Shown: positions 25,227 through 37,856 of the stretch, piece by piece
How positions within the stretch are numbered: the stretch's first letter is position 1
How the letters are laid out: the number at the start of each line of letters is the position of its first letter
Origin: Rachycentron canadum
Taxonomy: Eukaryota; Chordata; Actinopteri; Carangiformes; Rachycentridae
Length of the DNA: 64,000 nt
Direction of reading: 5' to 3'
NCBI GenBank assembly: GCA_038496675.1
Contig: CM076651.1
Coordinates: 7,109,690-7,173,689 of the forward strand
The notes under the pieces: model-generated
The model's input: only the letters and a program-made list of their open reading frames with translations
The model's database searches: none
What the model was told of the DNA's origin: nothing
Translations under genes and position numbers: made by a program

Positions 25227-25734
25227 ACATAGACCTAACAGTGAATAATTTATCTAATTAATGTCTTATGTAACATGGAACAGGTTTTTGCACACACACT
25301 GGCATAGCTCACTACTTTCAAAGAGAACAAGAAACACCACAGTAAAAAGGTTGTTCAGAGCTGTGGTGCTCCTTCCTCTTTATAGCGAGTGCTCCCTCAA
25401 AGTGATTGGTTATGTAGGCAGAGAGTGTTGGCCTTTTCTGCACCTTCATAACTTCATAGAATTCTTTGACATTATGTATTTTATTACTTAAACACCTGCT
25501 AGACAAAGAGGCACAGAAAGATATGAACCGAACTTCAAACAAAACCAGAGAAAATGTGGGAAACAGATGGAAATCCATCTGACAATGTTGATTAATCTGA
25601 AAATGTGCTAAAGTAAAAGTTAATCATTTTTCCCACATATAACAGTAGACATGTTAAGACAGTGCCCCAGTTATATTGGTAGGAAACAATATTCCACTTA
25701 TGTAGAGTAAAATGAGCAATGTGCAACTCTTTAT

Positions 25735-26275
25735 GGGAAGTCACAGCTGTTGCAATGTGAGTTGAAGATGAGATTTGCTGGGCAGTCTGGGATGTACATC
25801 ATCCCATGGGCAAAGTTAAGATCAGATGTGGTAAGACCTGTAAAATCAGAGAGAGAGGAAATGTCAGATTTTGGGTTTATTTCTTTTTAATCTGCTTGAT
25901 GGTGGCATCATCCATTGAGTTCACTGAGCGTGACTGTACCTAGATTCTAAGCAGAACAAGCAAACAATTGCATATGCATAACTAAAAGAAATGAAGTCAA
26001 TTAAAAGGTGTTAAGTTCATTACTGATGGTACAAACTCACTATAGGACACAATAGACACTTATTAGATTATATATTATGTAAAAATCAAACATTTGTTTC
26101 ATTTGTCATCTAGCAATCATTTATGACGACTCAAAAGGCAGCAACAGCAAAAACAAATAAGTGATAATCAGAGTATGATGTTTACTCTCAAAGCCAAAGA
26201 AGAGAAAAGCTGATACTGTCTGTCTGTTTCCTGTGACTGATGAATGACTGACGGATCTTGCTATTATATTGTGTC
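25735..26275 (-). pseudogene. Gutted chitinase-like relic C (CBM14 exon fragment plus promoter)
   Basis: 25735-25845 matches, on the minus strand, the last exon of gene D, but about 90 bases in its middle are missing, removing half of the CBM14 domain. The sequence runs on through intron-11-like DNA to about 26065, then jumps directly to intron-1-like DNA, exon 1 and the TATA region (26185-26273). All GH18 exons are deleted. The exon 1 splice donor has also decayed (CTTTGAGAGT where others have CTTTGTAAGT). It lies inverted with respect to D. Confidence 0.85.
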
Positions 26276-26718
26276 AATAGCTGCTTGGGTGTTTTCATTT
26301 AATACAGTTTTATAAGGCAGGAATGTTTTTGTTCAAGTTAATTGAATGTTACCACCCTGTTGAATTTTTTGTTTCATTAGGTGGTTCTTTTACTTGTACG
26401 GGGCCCTACCACACAGAGATCGAGTCTGATTCAAACTTATCCAATACTGTTGATTTATATACAAAAAGGTATTTACATAGTTTGGATACAGTGAAATGGA
26501 CTCACTAAGTTGAGATAAGATCTTATTGTGAAGATTGATGGTAATAAGGAATAAAGCATCAATTAGTCATTGATACATGTCCTCATTATCCTCATTTTAC
26601 ATTGAATTAGATTTTTGAGAAACCTGAACCTCCTGAAGTCAAAGCTACACTGGCAGTGTGACTACATGACAATGTCAGTCAGTCACATGTTGATTTAAAT
26701 CACAGAAAGAAATTGCCC

Positions 26719-26908
26719 ATATCCATCCATCCATCCATCCATCCATCCATCCATCCATCCATCCATCCATAATCCATAATCCATCCATCCATCCACCCAT
26801 CCATCCATCCATAATCCATAATCCATCCATCCATCCATCCATCCATCCATCCATCCATCCATCCATCCATCCATCCATCCATCCATCCATCCATCCATCC
26901 ATCCATTA
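26719..26908. repeat. (ATCC)n microsatellite, left
   Basis: About 190 bases of tccatcca units with a few aatccata variants. It is the mirror image of the (GGAT)n at 29209-29287 in the inverted C/D arrangement. The long MDGWMDGW frames on the opposite strand are repeat artefacts. Confidence 0.95.
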
Positions 26909-27085
26909 TCTACACCACTTATCTGGAGGCTGGAGCTGGTTGGAGCCTAAACATGCATGAACAGTTTTTGTGGGAGGAAGCAATAGTACCTCGAGGCACA
27001 CTCCACACAGAAAGGCCCCAGGCCCGGGAATCGAACCACGCCCTTCTTGCTATGAGGCGACAGTGCTAAGCAGTGTTCCATAGGC
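26909..27085 (-). repeat. Interspersed repeat of the 'cggtggtgcagtggt' fish family
   Basis: Minus strand reads cactgtcgcctcatagcaag, then a ggttcgattcccgggcctgg-like segment and ctttctgtgtggagtgtgcc, typical of a short fish interspersed repeat. It sits at the edge of the ATCC array. A partial relative is at 52905-52985. Confidence 0.5.
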
Positions 27086-28500
27086 AATAACGAAAGGTTT
27101 TCTTTCTTTTGTAGAGAATTTGGTGTTGATCTTGGGAGTGAGAGTAGCAAATGAAAAGTAAAAACATCATCACACATCAAACCTAAAAGACAACAAGCAA
27201 AGATGGATCAAACTAAAGGGGGATATGAATTTACTGTATTCTTAGAGAGCCTGCCTGACTAACTTCCAAGTGGAGAAGTTTTTCAAAATTAGAAAAGAGT
27301 TTTTGGTCCAGAACTGAGGTCAAATTTCATAAATATATTGCAAACCTGTCAGGTTTGTTGACGACATATTTGTTCTTATCTTCTCTCTCTCCTTTTCATG
27401 TGCATTGACATTTTAACAGAATGGCAGATCCTGCCATCATCACTGATGTGAGCATAATGATTGTTCAGTCATACGTTTAACACCCTGCCTTACCTGTTGG
27501 ATCTTGTTGATCCAAGAGGTTTCGCCAGCTTAAATGGTATTAAATGGGTTTAAAAGGGGCATTTAATCAAGGTGTAGCAGGACATACCATTGTCCTGTTG
27601 TTTGTAAAGCTGCAATATGTCACCAAGACATTTCAAAGTGCTACGTATTTATATTCAAATAATTTGTAACAGCAAAGATGTTTTGAAGAGCAAGATTAAG
27701 TTCACACAGTGGAGAACAGAGCAGTTTTTATCTTCTTCTTAAAGCTAGTAATATTTTATATTTTTTTTGCAGAATTGCAGAAAATAACATGAAGAGAAGA
27801 GTTTACAGGAACATTACATGATAAAAAGTATCAAACAGGAAAGAGTCGTATTGAACAGTTTAACCACATGCACATGCTTGACTCAGTGTCGCTACCCAAT
27901 TTACTTTGTGTAGTAATTGAGTACGCTGTGTTACGCTTGTTAATTATTTTCATTTTTCATATCTCTCTCCCTTTCCTTGCCAGCTTCAATGGCAACACCT
28001 AAAATGTTTGGCATGTGTGGTTTAAAGGGGAAATTAGATCACAGGTGTAGCAGGTATCGATAGAAACTTAAACACACTGTTGCCCTTCAATTAGCATTTT
28101 AATGTTATTTACATAAAACAATAAGACATGAAGAAAAATGTTATGAAATGCATAATGCATACTAAATTTTGAAAAAGACCAGCCCTGTCTCCTGTGAATT
28201 ATATTATGGACATCTAGAAAGAAATGTAACTGGGAACAAATCATTTTTTCAACAAAATGAGAACATTATTGTACACAGAGCTCATTCAATGTTATTAGGA
28301 TAAATAAATGAAACAAACGCTATGGAGAACAGAGCTTCTTCTTAAAGTTACTAATGGTTTAGACTGGTTTGATATCCATTGGTCGCTAGTTCCAGCAGTG
28401 TGCAGCAAAGTGGCTGAAAGATATTTCACCTTGTTTAGATTTAACTCGAGACACCACTAAGGGTCCTTTTAGGCTCATACAGTTTGAACATTACACAAAT
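27086..28500. other. Central spacer of the C/D inverted pair, no gene seen
   Basis: 27981-28040 is a copy of the conserved upstream block and 28330-28450 is LINE-related flank also seen at 9050 and 24740. I see no gene. Confidence 0.5.
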
Positions 28501-28504
28501 AGAT

Positions 28505-28800
28505 TTAGGGCTCAGACCATTTAGTGCTTTGTAGACAATAAGTAAAACTGAATTCAATGCTGAATGAGACTGGAGGCCATTTCAAAGACCTGAGAAATGG
28601 AGTGTATGTTCTGTTTTCTTTCGTCAGAACCCAAGCAGCAGTGTTCTGAATATGCTGTAGCTGTAGCTGTTTCATTGTTTTATTTGGTAGATCAGTGAAG
28701 AGAGCATTAAAATGATCGACTATGGAGCATATGAAGGTATTAAAAATACGTTTCTCTAAGTCTTGGTTTGACACAAGATTTCTGACCCTAGCAATGTTTT
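28505..28800 (-). mobile_element. LINE reverse-transcriptase C-terminal fragment
   Basis: Minus-strand frame with DLPNKTMKQLQLQHIQNTAA, VLTKENRTYTPFLRSLKW and PVSFSIEF, the conserved tail of L2/CR1/Rex-type reverse transcriptases. It is diverged from the LINE at 13862. The related plus-strand piece is at 33025-33620. Confidence 0.75.
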
Positions 28801-29208
28801 TAAGATGCAGATTTAGTAGAAGCTATTAGTAACTATCATAGACTTTTTTTTATGTACAGACACGAAGAGTCCATTGGACTGAGATCATTTGGTGAAAGAG
28901 CCAAATAAATCTGTGTCATCAGCATAGCTATGAGAGGCCACCCTGTCCTCACCCATCTACTTGATCTCAATCATACAGCCCTATGCTCCTTTTCAACCGC
29001 TGTGCTCACACATGCCTCACACCAAGGCACTCTACTTCACTGAAGCTTTAATGATGTCCCTCATTGTAAGTCTCTTTGAAAAAAGCATCTGTCAAAGTAA
29101 TTAATGTATTATAATGTACATGTAAAATATAATGTAATTTCTTATAAATGTGTTATAAATGGTTTGATTTCAACAAATGCCCCCCCATGACTCTGACGCT
29201 GTTGATAA

Positions 29209-29287
29209 TGGATGGATGGATGGATGGATGGATGGATGGATGGATGGATGGATGGATGGATGGATGGATGGATGGATGGATGGATGG
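29209..29287. repeat. (GGAT)n microsatellite, right
   Basis: About 20 perfect GGAT units in mirror orientation to 26719-26908. The adjacent gcgatttctttctgt also mirrors the flank of the left array. Confidence 0.95.
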
Positions 29288-29689
29288 AAGGATATGAGCG
29301 ATTTCTTTCTGTAATTTAAATCAAGATGTGACTGACTGACATTGTCATGTAGTCACACTGCCAGTGTAGGTTTGACTTCAGGAGGCTCAGCCTTTTTAAA
29401 AATCTAATTCAATGTAAAATGAGGATAATGAGGAGGTGTATCAATGACTAATTGATCCTCACCCGATTAAATTACCAGCAATCTCATCTTATCTCATCTC
29501 AGTGAGTCCACTTCGCTGTATCCAAACTATATGTACATACAGGTTTTCAACAGGGCGGTATCATGCAATTTACGTAATTAATTACTTAACAATATGTGGT
29601 TTGCCAGACACTCGTTGCTTTGAATGTTTTGAACAAAAACACGTTCCTGCCTTATTAAACTGTATTAAATGACCACACCCAAGCAGCTA

Positions 29690-29777
29690 TTGACACAATA
29701 TAATAGCAAGATCCATCAGTCATTCATCAGTCACAGGAAACAGAGCGACAGCATCAGCTTCTCTCTTCTTTGGCTTT
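29690..29777 (+). promoter_or_regulatory. Core promoter and non-coding exon 1 of gene D
   Basis: CAATATAATAG at 29696-29706 is followed by the leader with CAGTCATTCATCAGTCACAG and the exon end CTTTGGCTTT, with donor GTAAGT from 29778. The sequence is the reverse complement of the arrangement at 26185-26273. Confidence 0.75.
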
Positions 29778-29930
29778 GTAAGTAAACCTCTTACTCTGAT
29801 TTTATTCAGTGATTATCACTTATTTGTTTTTGCTGTTGCTGCCTTTTGAGTTGTCATAAATGATTGCTAGATGACATTTGAAACAAATATTTTGATTTCT
29901 TCCATTTCTTTCTAGTAACATAGTGACAAC

Positions 29931-30040
29931 ATGTGCAAGCTACTTCTGACTGCAGGTAAGACACACGGATGAGTTCGAGTGCTTACGACTTTTAAAAATT
30001 GCATTTCAAGAAATTGCATTTTCAAATTCTCTAATGTTTA

Positions 30041-30073
<33 letters not shown>

Positions 30074-32735
30074 TGTATGTTTGGGTAAACTGAGCTCCTG
30101 ATTTCAACACCATACTTTGTTTTCCATCCCATATTTACCAATTCGCTTACTTTCAAGGTCTCTGTTTGATCTTCGCCAGCTTGGGTAAGTGTATGACATG
30201 TCATAATTCATCTTTATCAAAAGGATTATTAGCAGCATTGAATGATAGCCAACAATCATTGGGAAACACAGGATTTGATCAAACTTCTCTCTTCAAAAAG
30301 TGATCAAAAACATTTATCCATCTATTTTTTTTTCTCAGCCTCAGCCTCTTCCTCCAGGCTGGTGTGTTACTATAACAGCTCGGCTGAATATAGAGCGGAT
30401 AGCGGGAGATTCAAGATTTCCGACATTGATCCCAACAAGTGTACCCATCTGATCTTCGCCTTCTCTGACATTAGCAGTACAAATACTCTGGTCCCCAAGA
30501 GAGCATCTGACTATCACCTCTATCAGTCCTTCAATGCTCTCAAAACCAGGTCAGACCTGTAGCCTCTCAGTACTTTAGAAAGTTTTGTGTTGTGTTGAAC
30601 GTCATTACTAAACTTTGTTGCTCTCACAGTAATTCACAGCTCAAAACCCTGTTGGCAGTTGGTGACACACACAGGTGAGTTACATGCAGCATTTACACAT
30701 TTGTGTTTTTTTTTTGATGAGATGTTGTGTCCATTCATGCCATATTTTGTGTATATACATTTTATTTATATATATTATATAAATAAAGTAAAAAAACTGT
30801 TTATCTTTCAAACCAACATATAAAATGGAAACTGAATGCAATCATAACTCATCATACATATTTATTTATTTACTTCTACATGTTTCCAGTGCTTTTAAAA
30901 GAAATGTATTGTAGCCTATTAAAATGTCAGTAACTGCACATTTTACTTCTGTGGATGTTGACAACACTGTTTTGTATTAATCTTGATCAGATTCAGTACA
31001 ATGGCATCAACGCCAGCAAGTAGAACAGGCTTCATCCAGTCTGCCATCACATTCCTGAGAAGATATGGTTTTGATGGGCTCAGCCTGGACTGGTGGTTTC
31101 CTGGAGGACACGGCAGGACGGGATTTACACTGTTGATCAAGGTCAGATCCTCTCTTCTGGGATTCTGTGTTATTTATATATATTTTATGATTTTGAAATG
31201 TAACCGAACCTTTCATCCTACGTAGGAGCTCAAAGCTGCGTTTGTGGCTGAGGCAGCTAAAACTTACCGTGAAAGATTAATCCTCATCGCTAGTGTCTCT
31301 GCTGAGAAAGCAGTCATCGATGCCAGTTATGAAGTCACAGTGATTGCTAGGTAAACTCGTTGAATCTAATGCTTGACATTATTCCCATGTTTTGCTGTTG
31401 AGGTGCTTTGGTTAACATGATCTTCACTGTATTTTATCAGGCACCTGGATTTCATCAATGTGCTGACATTTGACTTCCGTGGCCCCTTGGAAACTGTGGC
31501 AGGACATCACAGCCCCTTGTACCAGGGTTCCCATGATACTGGAGACAGAATCTACTCCAATGCTGTAAATACCACAACTACTATATTCGCTACATGAATA
31601 GATTTCCTTTTAGAGTTGTCGTCTCATGTCGTCTAAACTATTTTATCTCCATATTTTAGGACTATGCTATGCAGTACTGGAGGAACCTGGGAGCTCCTGC
31701 ACATAAGCTGAATTTGGGCATAGCATCCTATGGACGAGTTTATACACTCGCCCATCCATGCACTAGTGTTGGAGCACCAGTCAGTGGTTACGGTAGAAAA
31801 GGCACCTACACCCATGTACATGGACAGTGGGCCTACTATGAGGTAAAACTGCAAGTGGTGAAACTGACTCATTTATATCAAGAGTCTTATTTTATGTGAA
31901 TGGATTCTACTGTATTTGTTGTGACAAATTTCATCCCCTCTAAATCTGACAGATTTGCCAACATCTAAGTGGTGTCCAAGTCCAGCTGATTGCTGATCAG
32001 AAAGTTCCATATGCCACTCTCGACAATCAGTGGATTGGATTTGATAATGTAGACAGCCTGACAGCAAAGGTAATCATTTGTTTCACTCAGTAAAATCCTT
32101 TCAAACGGCTGATATTACACACATTTGGTTAAACAGATACTTTGTCAAATTGATCACAGCTGTAATATTGTTATTGTTCTCATTTGTTCAGGTCAACTAC
32201 CTAACTACAAACCACTTTGGAGGAGCCTTTGTCTGGTCTCTGGACCTGGATGACTTCAGTGGACATTTTTGTCAACAGGGCAAATGTCCCCTCATCAGCC
32301 ACCTGCATCATCTCCTTTTTCCAGGTGACAAAATAAGTGTTTATTGTGTCCTGTAGTGAGTTTGTACCATCAATATTGAACTTAACACCTTTTAATTGAC
32401 TTCATTTCTTTTAGTTATGCAAATGCAATTGTGTGCTTGTTCTGTTTACAATCTAGGTACAGTCACGCTCAGTGAACTCAATGGATGATGTCACCATCAA
32501 GCAGATTAAATAGAAATGAACCCAAAATCTGACATTTCCTCTCTCTCTCTCTGATTTTACAGGTCTTACCACATCTGATCTTAACAGTTTCTGCAGTCTA
32601 AGGCCAGATGGGCTTTACGTCAACCCTTATAACCCACATACCTTTTTCAGCTGTGCCCACGGGATAACGTACATCCAAGACTGCCCAGCAGATCTCACCT
32701 TCAACCCACATTGCAACTGCTGTGACTTCCCGTAA
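29931..32735 (+). CDS. Secreted chitinase-like protein D (GH18 + CBM14), catalytic motif lost
   Basis: Eleven coding exons, 437 residues: 29931-29955, 30158-30184, 30339-30549, 30630-30674, 30991-31141, 31226-31350, 31441-31564, 31660-31842, 31953-32069, 32192-32324, 32563-32735. The 5' UTR exon starts upstream and exon 2 begins at 29916. The signal peptide is MCKLLLTAGLCLIFASLG. The GH18 barrel runs to about residue 380. The CBM14 domain (381-437) has six cysteines and ends CCDFP. The catalytic segment is FDGLSLDWWFP, with S134 and W138 replacing Asp and the proton-donor Glu. GDTHR stands where GGWNFG is expected and TFDFRG replaces TYDxHG. The late barrel motif GGAFVWSLDLDDF is kept. It is the only array member on the plus strand. 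An intact frame argues for a selected non-catalytic role such as chitin binding. Confidence 0.92.
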
Positions 32736-32794
32736 AGAGTTGCACATTGCACATTTCACTTTGCGTTACACAAGTGGGAATATTGATTCTTACC

Positions 32795-32800
32795 AATAAA
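32795..32800 (+). terminator. Polyadenylation signal of gene D
   Basis: AATAAA 60 bases after the stop codon, in taccaataaaactgg. Confidence 0.6.
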
Positions 32801-33024
32801 ACTGGGGCACTGTCTAAACATGTTTACTGTTGTTATGTGGAAAAAACAGATTAATCAACCTCAGATGGCTTTCCATAAGCTCTCCTCTCTCTCTATGATT
32901 TATATTATTTCATCTATGGATGATGATAATATATAGACTTTATTGTTGTTGGTGTGTGCTTACATGCATATATATCTTGTCATCACATGATTGGATTTGT
33001 CTTACAATAAAATGAATTAAAAAA

Positions 33025-33630
33025 TACTGCTGCTTGGGTTCTGACTAAAAGAGAACATACACTCCATTTCTCAGGTCTGTAAAATGGCTTCCAGTCGCAT
33101 TCAGGTTTGAATTGTAATTTTATTTATTGTCTACATGGCACTAAATGGTATAAACAGGGTGAAATAACATTCAGCCCAAGTCTTGGTTAGAAACAAGGTT
33201 TCTGATCATAGCAATGTTTTTAAGATGCCAAAACACAGATTTAGTAGTAGCTATTACTATCTATCATAGACTTATTTAATGTACATACATGAGGAGTCCA
33301 TTGGACTGAAATCATTTGGTGAAAGAGCCAAATGTGTGACGTCAGTATAGCTATGAGAAACCACCCTGTCCTCACCCATCTACTTGATCTCACTCATATA
33401 GCCCTGTGCTCCTTCCAAACCACTGTGATCCTCCAAGGAATGTCGTCTGACATTGCCATCCCTGCAAACAAGGCAATCACATTCTCTGCTGTTCTCATCT
33501 GTAGTTGTGAGAGGGTGGAACAAGCTCCCAAATTTTATCAGAGCAGGGGCGTCCCTCCCTACCTTCAAGAGGCTCTTGAAAACTTAACTTTTTCGAGAGC
33601 ACCTGTTCTCCTTTAAACTTTAATACGTCT
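33025..33630 (+). mobile_element. LINE fragments, plus strand
   Basis: 33030-33160 matches the fragment at 28505-28640 in opposite orientation (VLTKRE, then a tail-like segment). 33185-33415 repeats 28765-28995 directly. 33505-33600 reads WNKLPNFIRAGASLPTFKRL and then a stop, typical of a LINE C-terminal tail. All are decayed. Confidence 0.65.
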
Positions 33631-33664
33631 AACTGGCACTTTTGTTGCACTTAATCTGATCTTG

Positions 33665-34290
33665 CCTCAGAAGTAGCTTGCACATGTTGTCGCCATGTTA
33701 CTAGAAAGAAATGGAAGAAATCAAAACAATGGTTTGTTTCAAATGTCATCAAGCAATCATTTATGAGGACTCAAAAGGCAGCAACAGCAAAAACAAATAA
33801 GTGATAATCACTGAATAAAATCAGAATAAGAGGTTTACTTACTATCTTGCTATTATATTGTGTCAATAGCTGCTTGGGTGTGGTTATTTAATACAGTTTA
33901 ATAAGGCAGGAACGTGTTTTTGTTCAAAACGTTCAAAGCAACAAGTTGCTGATAATGACATATTGTTCAGTAATTAATTAAGTTAATTGAATGTTACTGC
34001 CCTGTTGAAATTTATGTTTCATTAGGTGGTTCTTTTACTTGCACAGGGCCCTACCACACAGAGATCGAGTCTTAAAGGTATGTACATGGTTTGGATACAG
34101 TGAAGTGGACTTACTAAGAAGGTGAACATGATAGTAGAAAATGATAAATTTAAAACATCTGTTGTGAAGATTGCTGGTAATTGGTAATATCCATAATAAA
34201 TGGTTGTGGATCAGTTAATCATTGATACACCTCCTGAAGTCAAAGCTACACTGGCAGTGTGACTATATGACAATATCAGTCAGTCTTTTG
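33665..34290 (-). pseudogene. Chitinase-like relic E (start exon and promoter flank only)
   Basis: Minus-strand exon 2 remains (CATGTGCAAGCTACTTCTG around 33672-33690) and intron 1 follows. Exon 1 is missing: the donor TAAGTAAA is joined straight to the TATA region (33845-33870). Upstream flank continues to about 34290, matching that of relic C. No GH18 exons remain. Confidence 0.75.
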
Positions 34291-36819
34291 GTTGGTCTGG
34301 CACTTTGACTGAAACATCTAAACAACTATTTCACAACACACCATCAAAGAAAAAAATTATCTAGTGAACATAATAGTAAACATTAAGTAAACAACGTATC
34401 TCTAAAGTATCTAACATTGACAAGAACTGAGACTGAACTACACCTCACAACATGTAGAAAAAATGCCAACGACGCCATCAGATTTTTGTTTGCCTTGTGT
34501 AGATGTGTGAACAATGTGTGAACATTGTGTTATACCTGTTAATTAATTTTTGATTTCTTTCAAATCTCTTTCACTTTCCTTGTCAGCTTCAATGGCAACA
34601 CCTAAAATATTCAGCTCAGGTTTAAAAAGGAAATTACCCCACAGGTGTTACAGGTGTGGAGCAGTGTTACATCAAAAACAAGGAATTTCAAAGTGATTCA
34701 TACTGGGAAAGTGATTTAAAAAAGAGATCATCTATTCATACCATTGAGCATGACTGTACCTTGATTTCTAAACAGAGCAAGCACACAATTATATTTGAAT
34801 AATTAAAAGATGCAAAGTCACTAAAAGGTGTTACAGGATACAATTGACCTCCACCTAACTCTTAGCTAATCCAAAAGTGGACAAATAGGAGGGGCACATG
34901 TGAAACAGAGACTTCGATGCGTACCGGTTTGTGAAGCATAAACTCTCTCATCACAGTTTTGTACCACATTGCAAACATCTTTATTTCTATTGTGAAGTTG
35001 CCACTTTTAACCAAGTGGCACTTTTAACCGAGTGGCAACCCACTGTGACATCGCCCACTGGTTTGTGAAGCCTCAGGTTTGCAAACTGGCTGTTGCCATC
35101 TTTCTGAGACCAGAGGAAACCATATTTGGAGGAGAAGGTGGAGCTGAGTGAGGTTTGGATCTGACCTGTCTGTTACAAAGTGGTATTACATGATGGGACA
35201 GGCTGGAGCTAGCTGGTCATCGTGATAATTCGAGTACATCTCTCTAAAATACAATGGATGGAGGATGGATCATTGCAGCGGCTCCTTCAGGCACTGTTGA
35301 TAGTGTTTGTTAATTTTTTGAATGTTTTATTTGAAATAAAATTCAAATCAATTTCGTCATTTCATCCACTTCTGGAGCTGCGCAGTCTAAAGTAAATAAT
35401 TAAAAAACACACAAAATATACCATAAATTAAACTAATCAAAACTACATTTAGTGACATAAAACAGTCTGACAAAAAGGAAAATAAGCGTAGGCGTTCAAA
35501 ATAATTCATCAGTATAAATAAAAGTTGGTCTACTCAAAATACAAACATGAAAATATAAGAAAACCAAGTTTAAGAATATAAAAGTGAGTTTTACAGCCCT
35601 GTGGATTAATAGAGGACTAAAATTAGCATCATGAACAGGCAAGAGCTTGTTCGGTTATGAGCTGCGCGTGTGTTAGCATCCCTAGAACAGATCCACAACA
35701 GCATCAGAGCACCATCTCCTGACTTAAAGATGTATTACCACTCACTTATAAATAATACTTGAGGATGTTTGAATGGTTTTATATTACAATAAACTCTGTA
35801 AAATAATACTGGGAATTTGTGGGTCCAACTGGGTCTTGTGTTTACATCATTGCGAATAAATATCAGCGTCTACAACAGAGTCATTTGACCCGGGTCTGAA
35901 TGCTGATCGCAGCTGTTTTCTTTGCCGACAAATGCCAGATTTAAGAATGTCTTATCAGGTTTTGTTACCAGTGGAAAAGGGGCTTAGACATGTTCTTTTT
36001 TTTCTGCTAGCCCAGCAGGACACCGCTCAGCCCCTGTGTCGATGCCCCCGGCTGCTTGTCCAAACTGGCAGGACACTGATCTGAATCTACTGCAAGTAGC
36101 ATATTTACTTCAGTATATTTACGGTATTTCAGAGGTTTTCTTAGGCTTTTAGACAACATGTTATAAACAGCGCAGGAACAGGCTGAGACACACCAGCGAC
36201 TGACCAAAACAAGGATCCTTAATGTAAAGTTTAGGGAGGGGTGATTGCTGGATGGATCCAGGGAGCCCAGGGCGGGAGGTCCATTGTTCACAATCAGCAC
36301 AGGGGCGGAGGCACAAGGGAGGTAGACTGGGGAAAATGAAAAAGAGACATGAAAAACTGGAGGTCGCAGGGAAGCTGTGACACAACATTTTATCACTTAT
36401 CGGAAACACCTTCGAGAGAAAGAGTAGGCAAAGAACCAAACTTTGAACAAAATTAACAAAATGTTGGAAAATGGTGATTTTTTTTCTTAATTTGTTTATT
36501 GTCAGACAAATCCAATAAAAGTACAACTGATTCAAATTATACATTATTAAAAAAAAATATCTCTAACAATGGAGAGCTTATAGAAATCTATATCTCTTAG
36601 GGTTGATGGATTTATCTGAAAATATTAATGCTGACATGTGTAAATTGTGTTGCAAAATAGAGTAAGGCAATCCGTTATTAAGTATTTTCACCAAATATCA
36701 ACAGCAGAGAATGATAAGAAAGTATATATATTGCATCTTTTGATGATGACTCTTACTTTGTTGGTAAGAATCAATGTAACCACTTGTGTAAAGTAGTATG
36801 ATTAATGTTCTCTTTTTGG
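34291..36819. other. Spacer with scattered array debris, no gene seen
   Basis: 34585-34640 is a copy of the conserved upstream block. 34730-34860 matches the intron before the CBM exon of the array genes, an isolated relic. 34980-35050 has a short direct repeat (caagtggcacttttaacc). The frames at 36007-36544 resemble no family I know and look non-coding. Confidence 0.5.
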
Positions 36820-36832
36820 TGAAGCCACAGCA

Positions 36833-37028
36833 TTTGCAATATGGTTTGAAGACGAGACCTGTGGGGCAGTTTTGGATGTATGTTCTCCCACTGGCACAGT
36901 CTTAAAATAAATTTGGGTCATAAGGGTTGGGGTAAAGCCCACCTGCCCTTCCACAGCAGAAGTTGTGCATATCAGTATTGGGTTTTGAGTTGTGGTTTTG
37001 GTGGTTGGGGTATAGTCTGGATAATCTG
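36833..37028 (-). pseudogene. Dead third CBM14 exon
   Basis: Minus strand reads DYPDYTPTTKTTTQ, then shifts frame within the linker before NFCCGRAGGLYPNPYDP. It carries an in-frame stop (LFxDCASG, TAA) where the sister exon has SFYNCANG. It is a decayed copy of the CBM exons at 37857 and 39292. Confidence 0.8.
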
Positions 37029-37856
37029 AAAGAGAATGAAAGTTAAATTTTGGAGTGCTTTTGAATAATACTTGATCATCAGTTAATGCATTGATATCTG
37101 AGCATGTACTTAGATTTCGAAACAGAGAGAGCCCACAATTGCAATATGATAATCTAATCTCTTTTACAAAACTTTTAACAACTCAACCTGAATGTCTTCT
37201 ACATTCAAAAATATTTTCAAAACTAGAACAAAAGACACAATAACCAAATGTGAAACAAAATTAAATGAAACAAGGGAAAATAGTTTTTTTTTTCTCATTA
37301 ATCATTTTATTGTGAGAAAAATCCAATCATGTCATGGTTAGATATAAAGCAAGGGGCACAGATATGAAAGAAAAGGGTTAAATACACCAGCAATGATGCA
37401 GCCTTTATATATAGACAGCAACGAATGAAAGAAGGCTAGAACAAGAACCTTCACTCAGAACTGATTTAGATACACCACAATTAACAGACAGCAACAGGAT
37501 GACAATTGCAAATACACAGTACAAGACTTATATTTCACATTGATAGATGAAGTTTATATTATATTTTGTACTGTCAGAAATGCATCGAAGCATATTTCTA
37601 TAATGAAGCAGAGCCAATGGAAAACAATTTCAAAATGTTAATGGATTCATCTGAAAGTATTATTGAGTATTGAAAGTATTTCTGATATTTGTTTGTGGTC
37701 TTTTTAAATTTCCATGGAGATGAGAGAGGTCTAGAAGAGCGAGATTAACTATTATTGAGTATTTTCACATATAACTACAGTGAAGAATCATCAGATGATA
37801 ACTCCAATTGAAAGTGCTACACTTCTGTTTTTAAGATTATAAATTCACACTTAAGA

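Noticed and set aside
26675..26906. MDGWMDGW reading frames
   Set aside because: Pure translation of the ATCC microsatellite.
26719..29287. CRISPR-like array
   Set aside because: The repeats are uninterrupted tetranucleotides without spacers, and the DNA is from a vertebrate.
36007..36544. Overlapping 129- and 127-codon minus-strand frames
   Set aside because: Two competing frames, no known motif, no conservation within the array.
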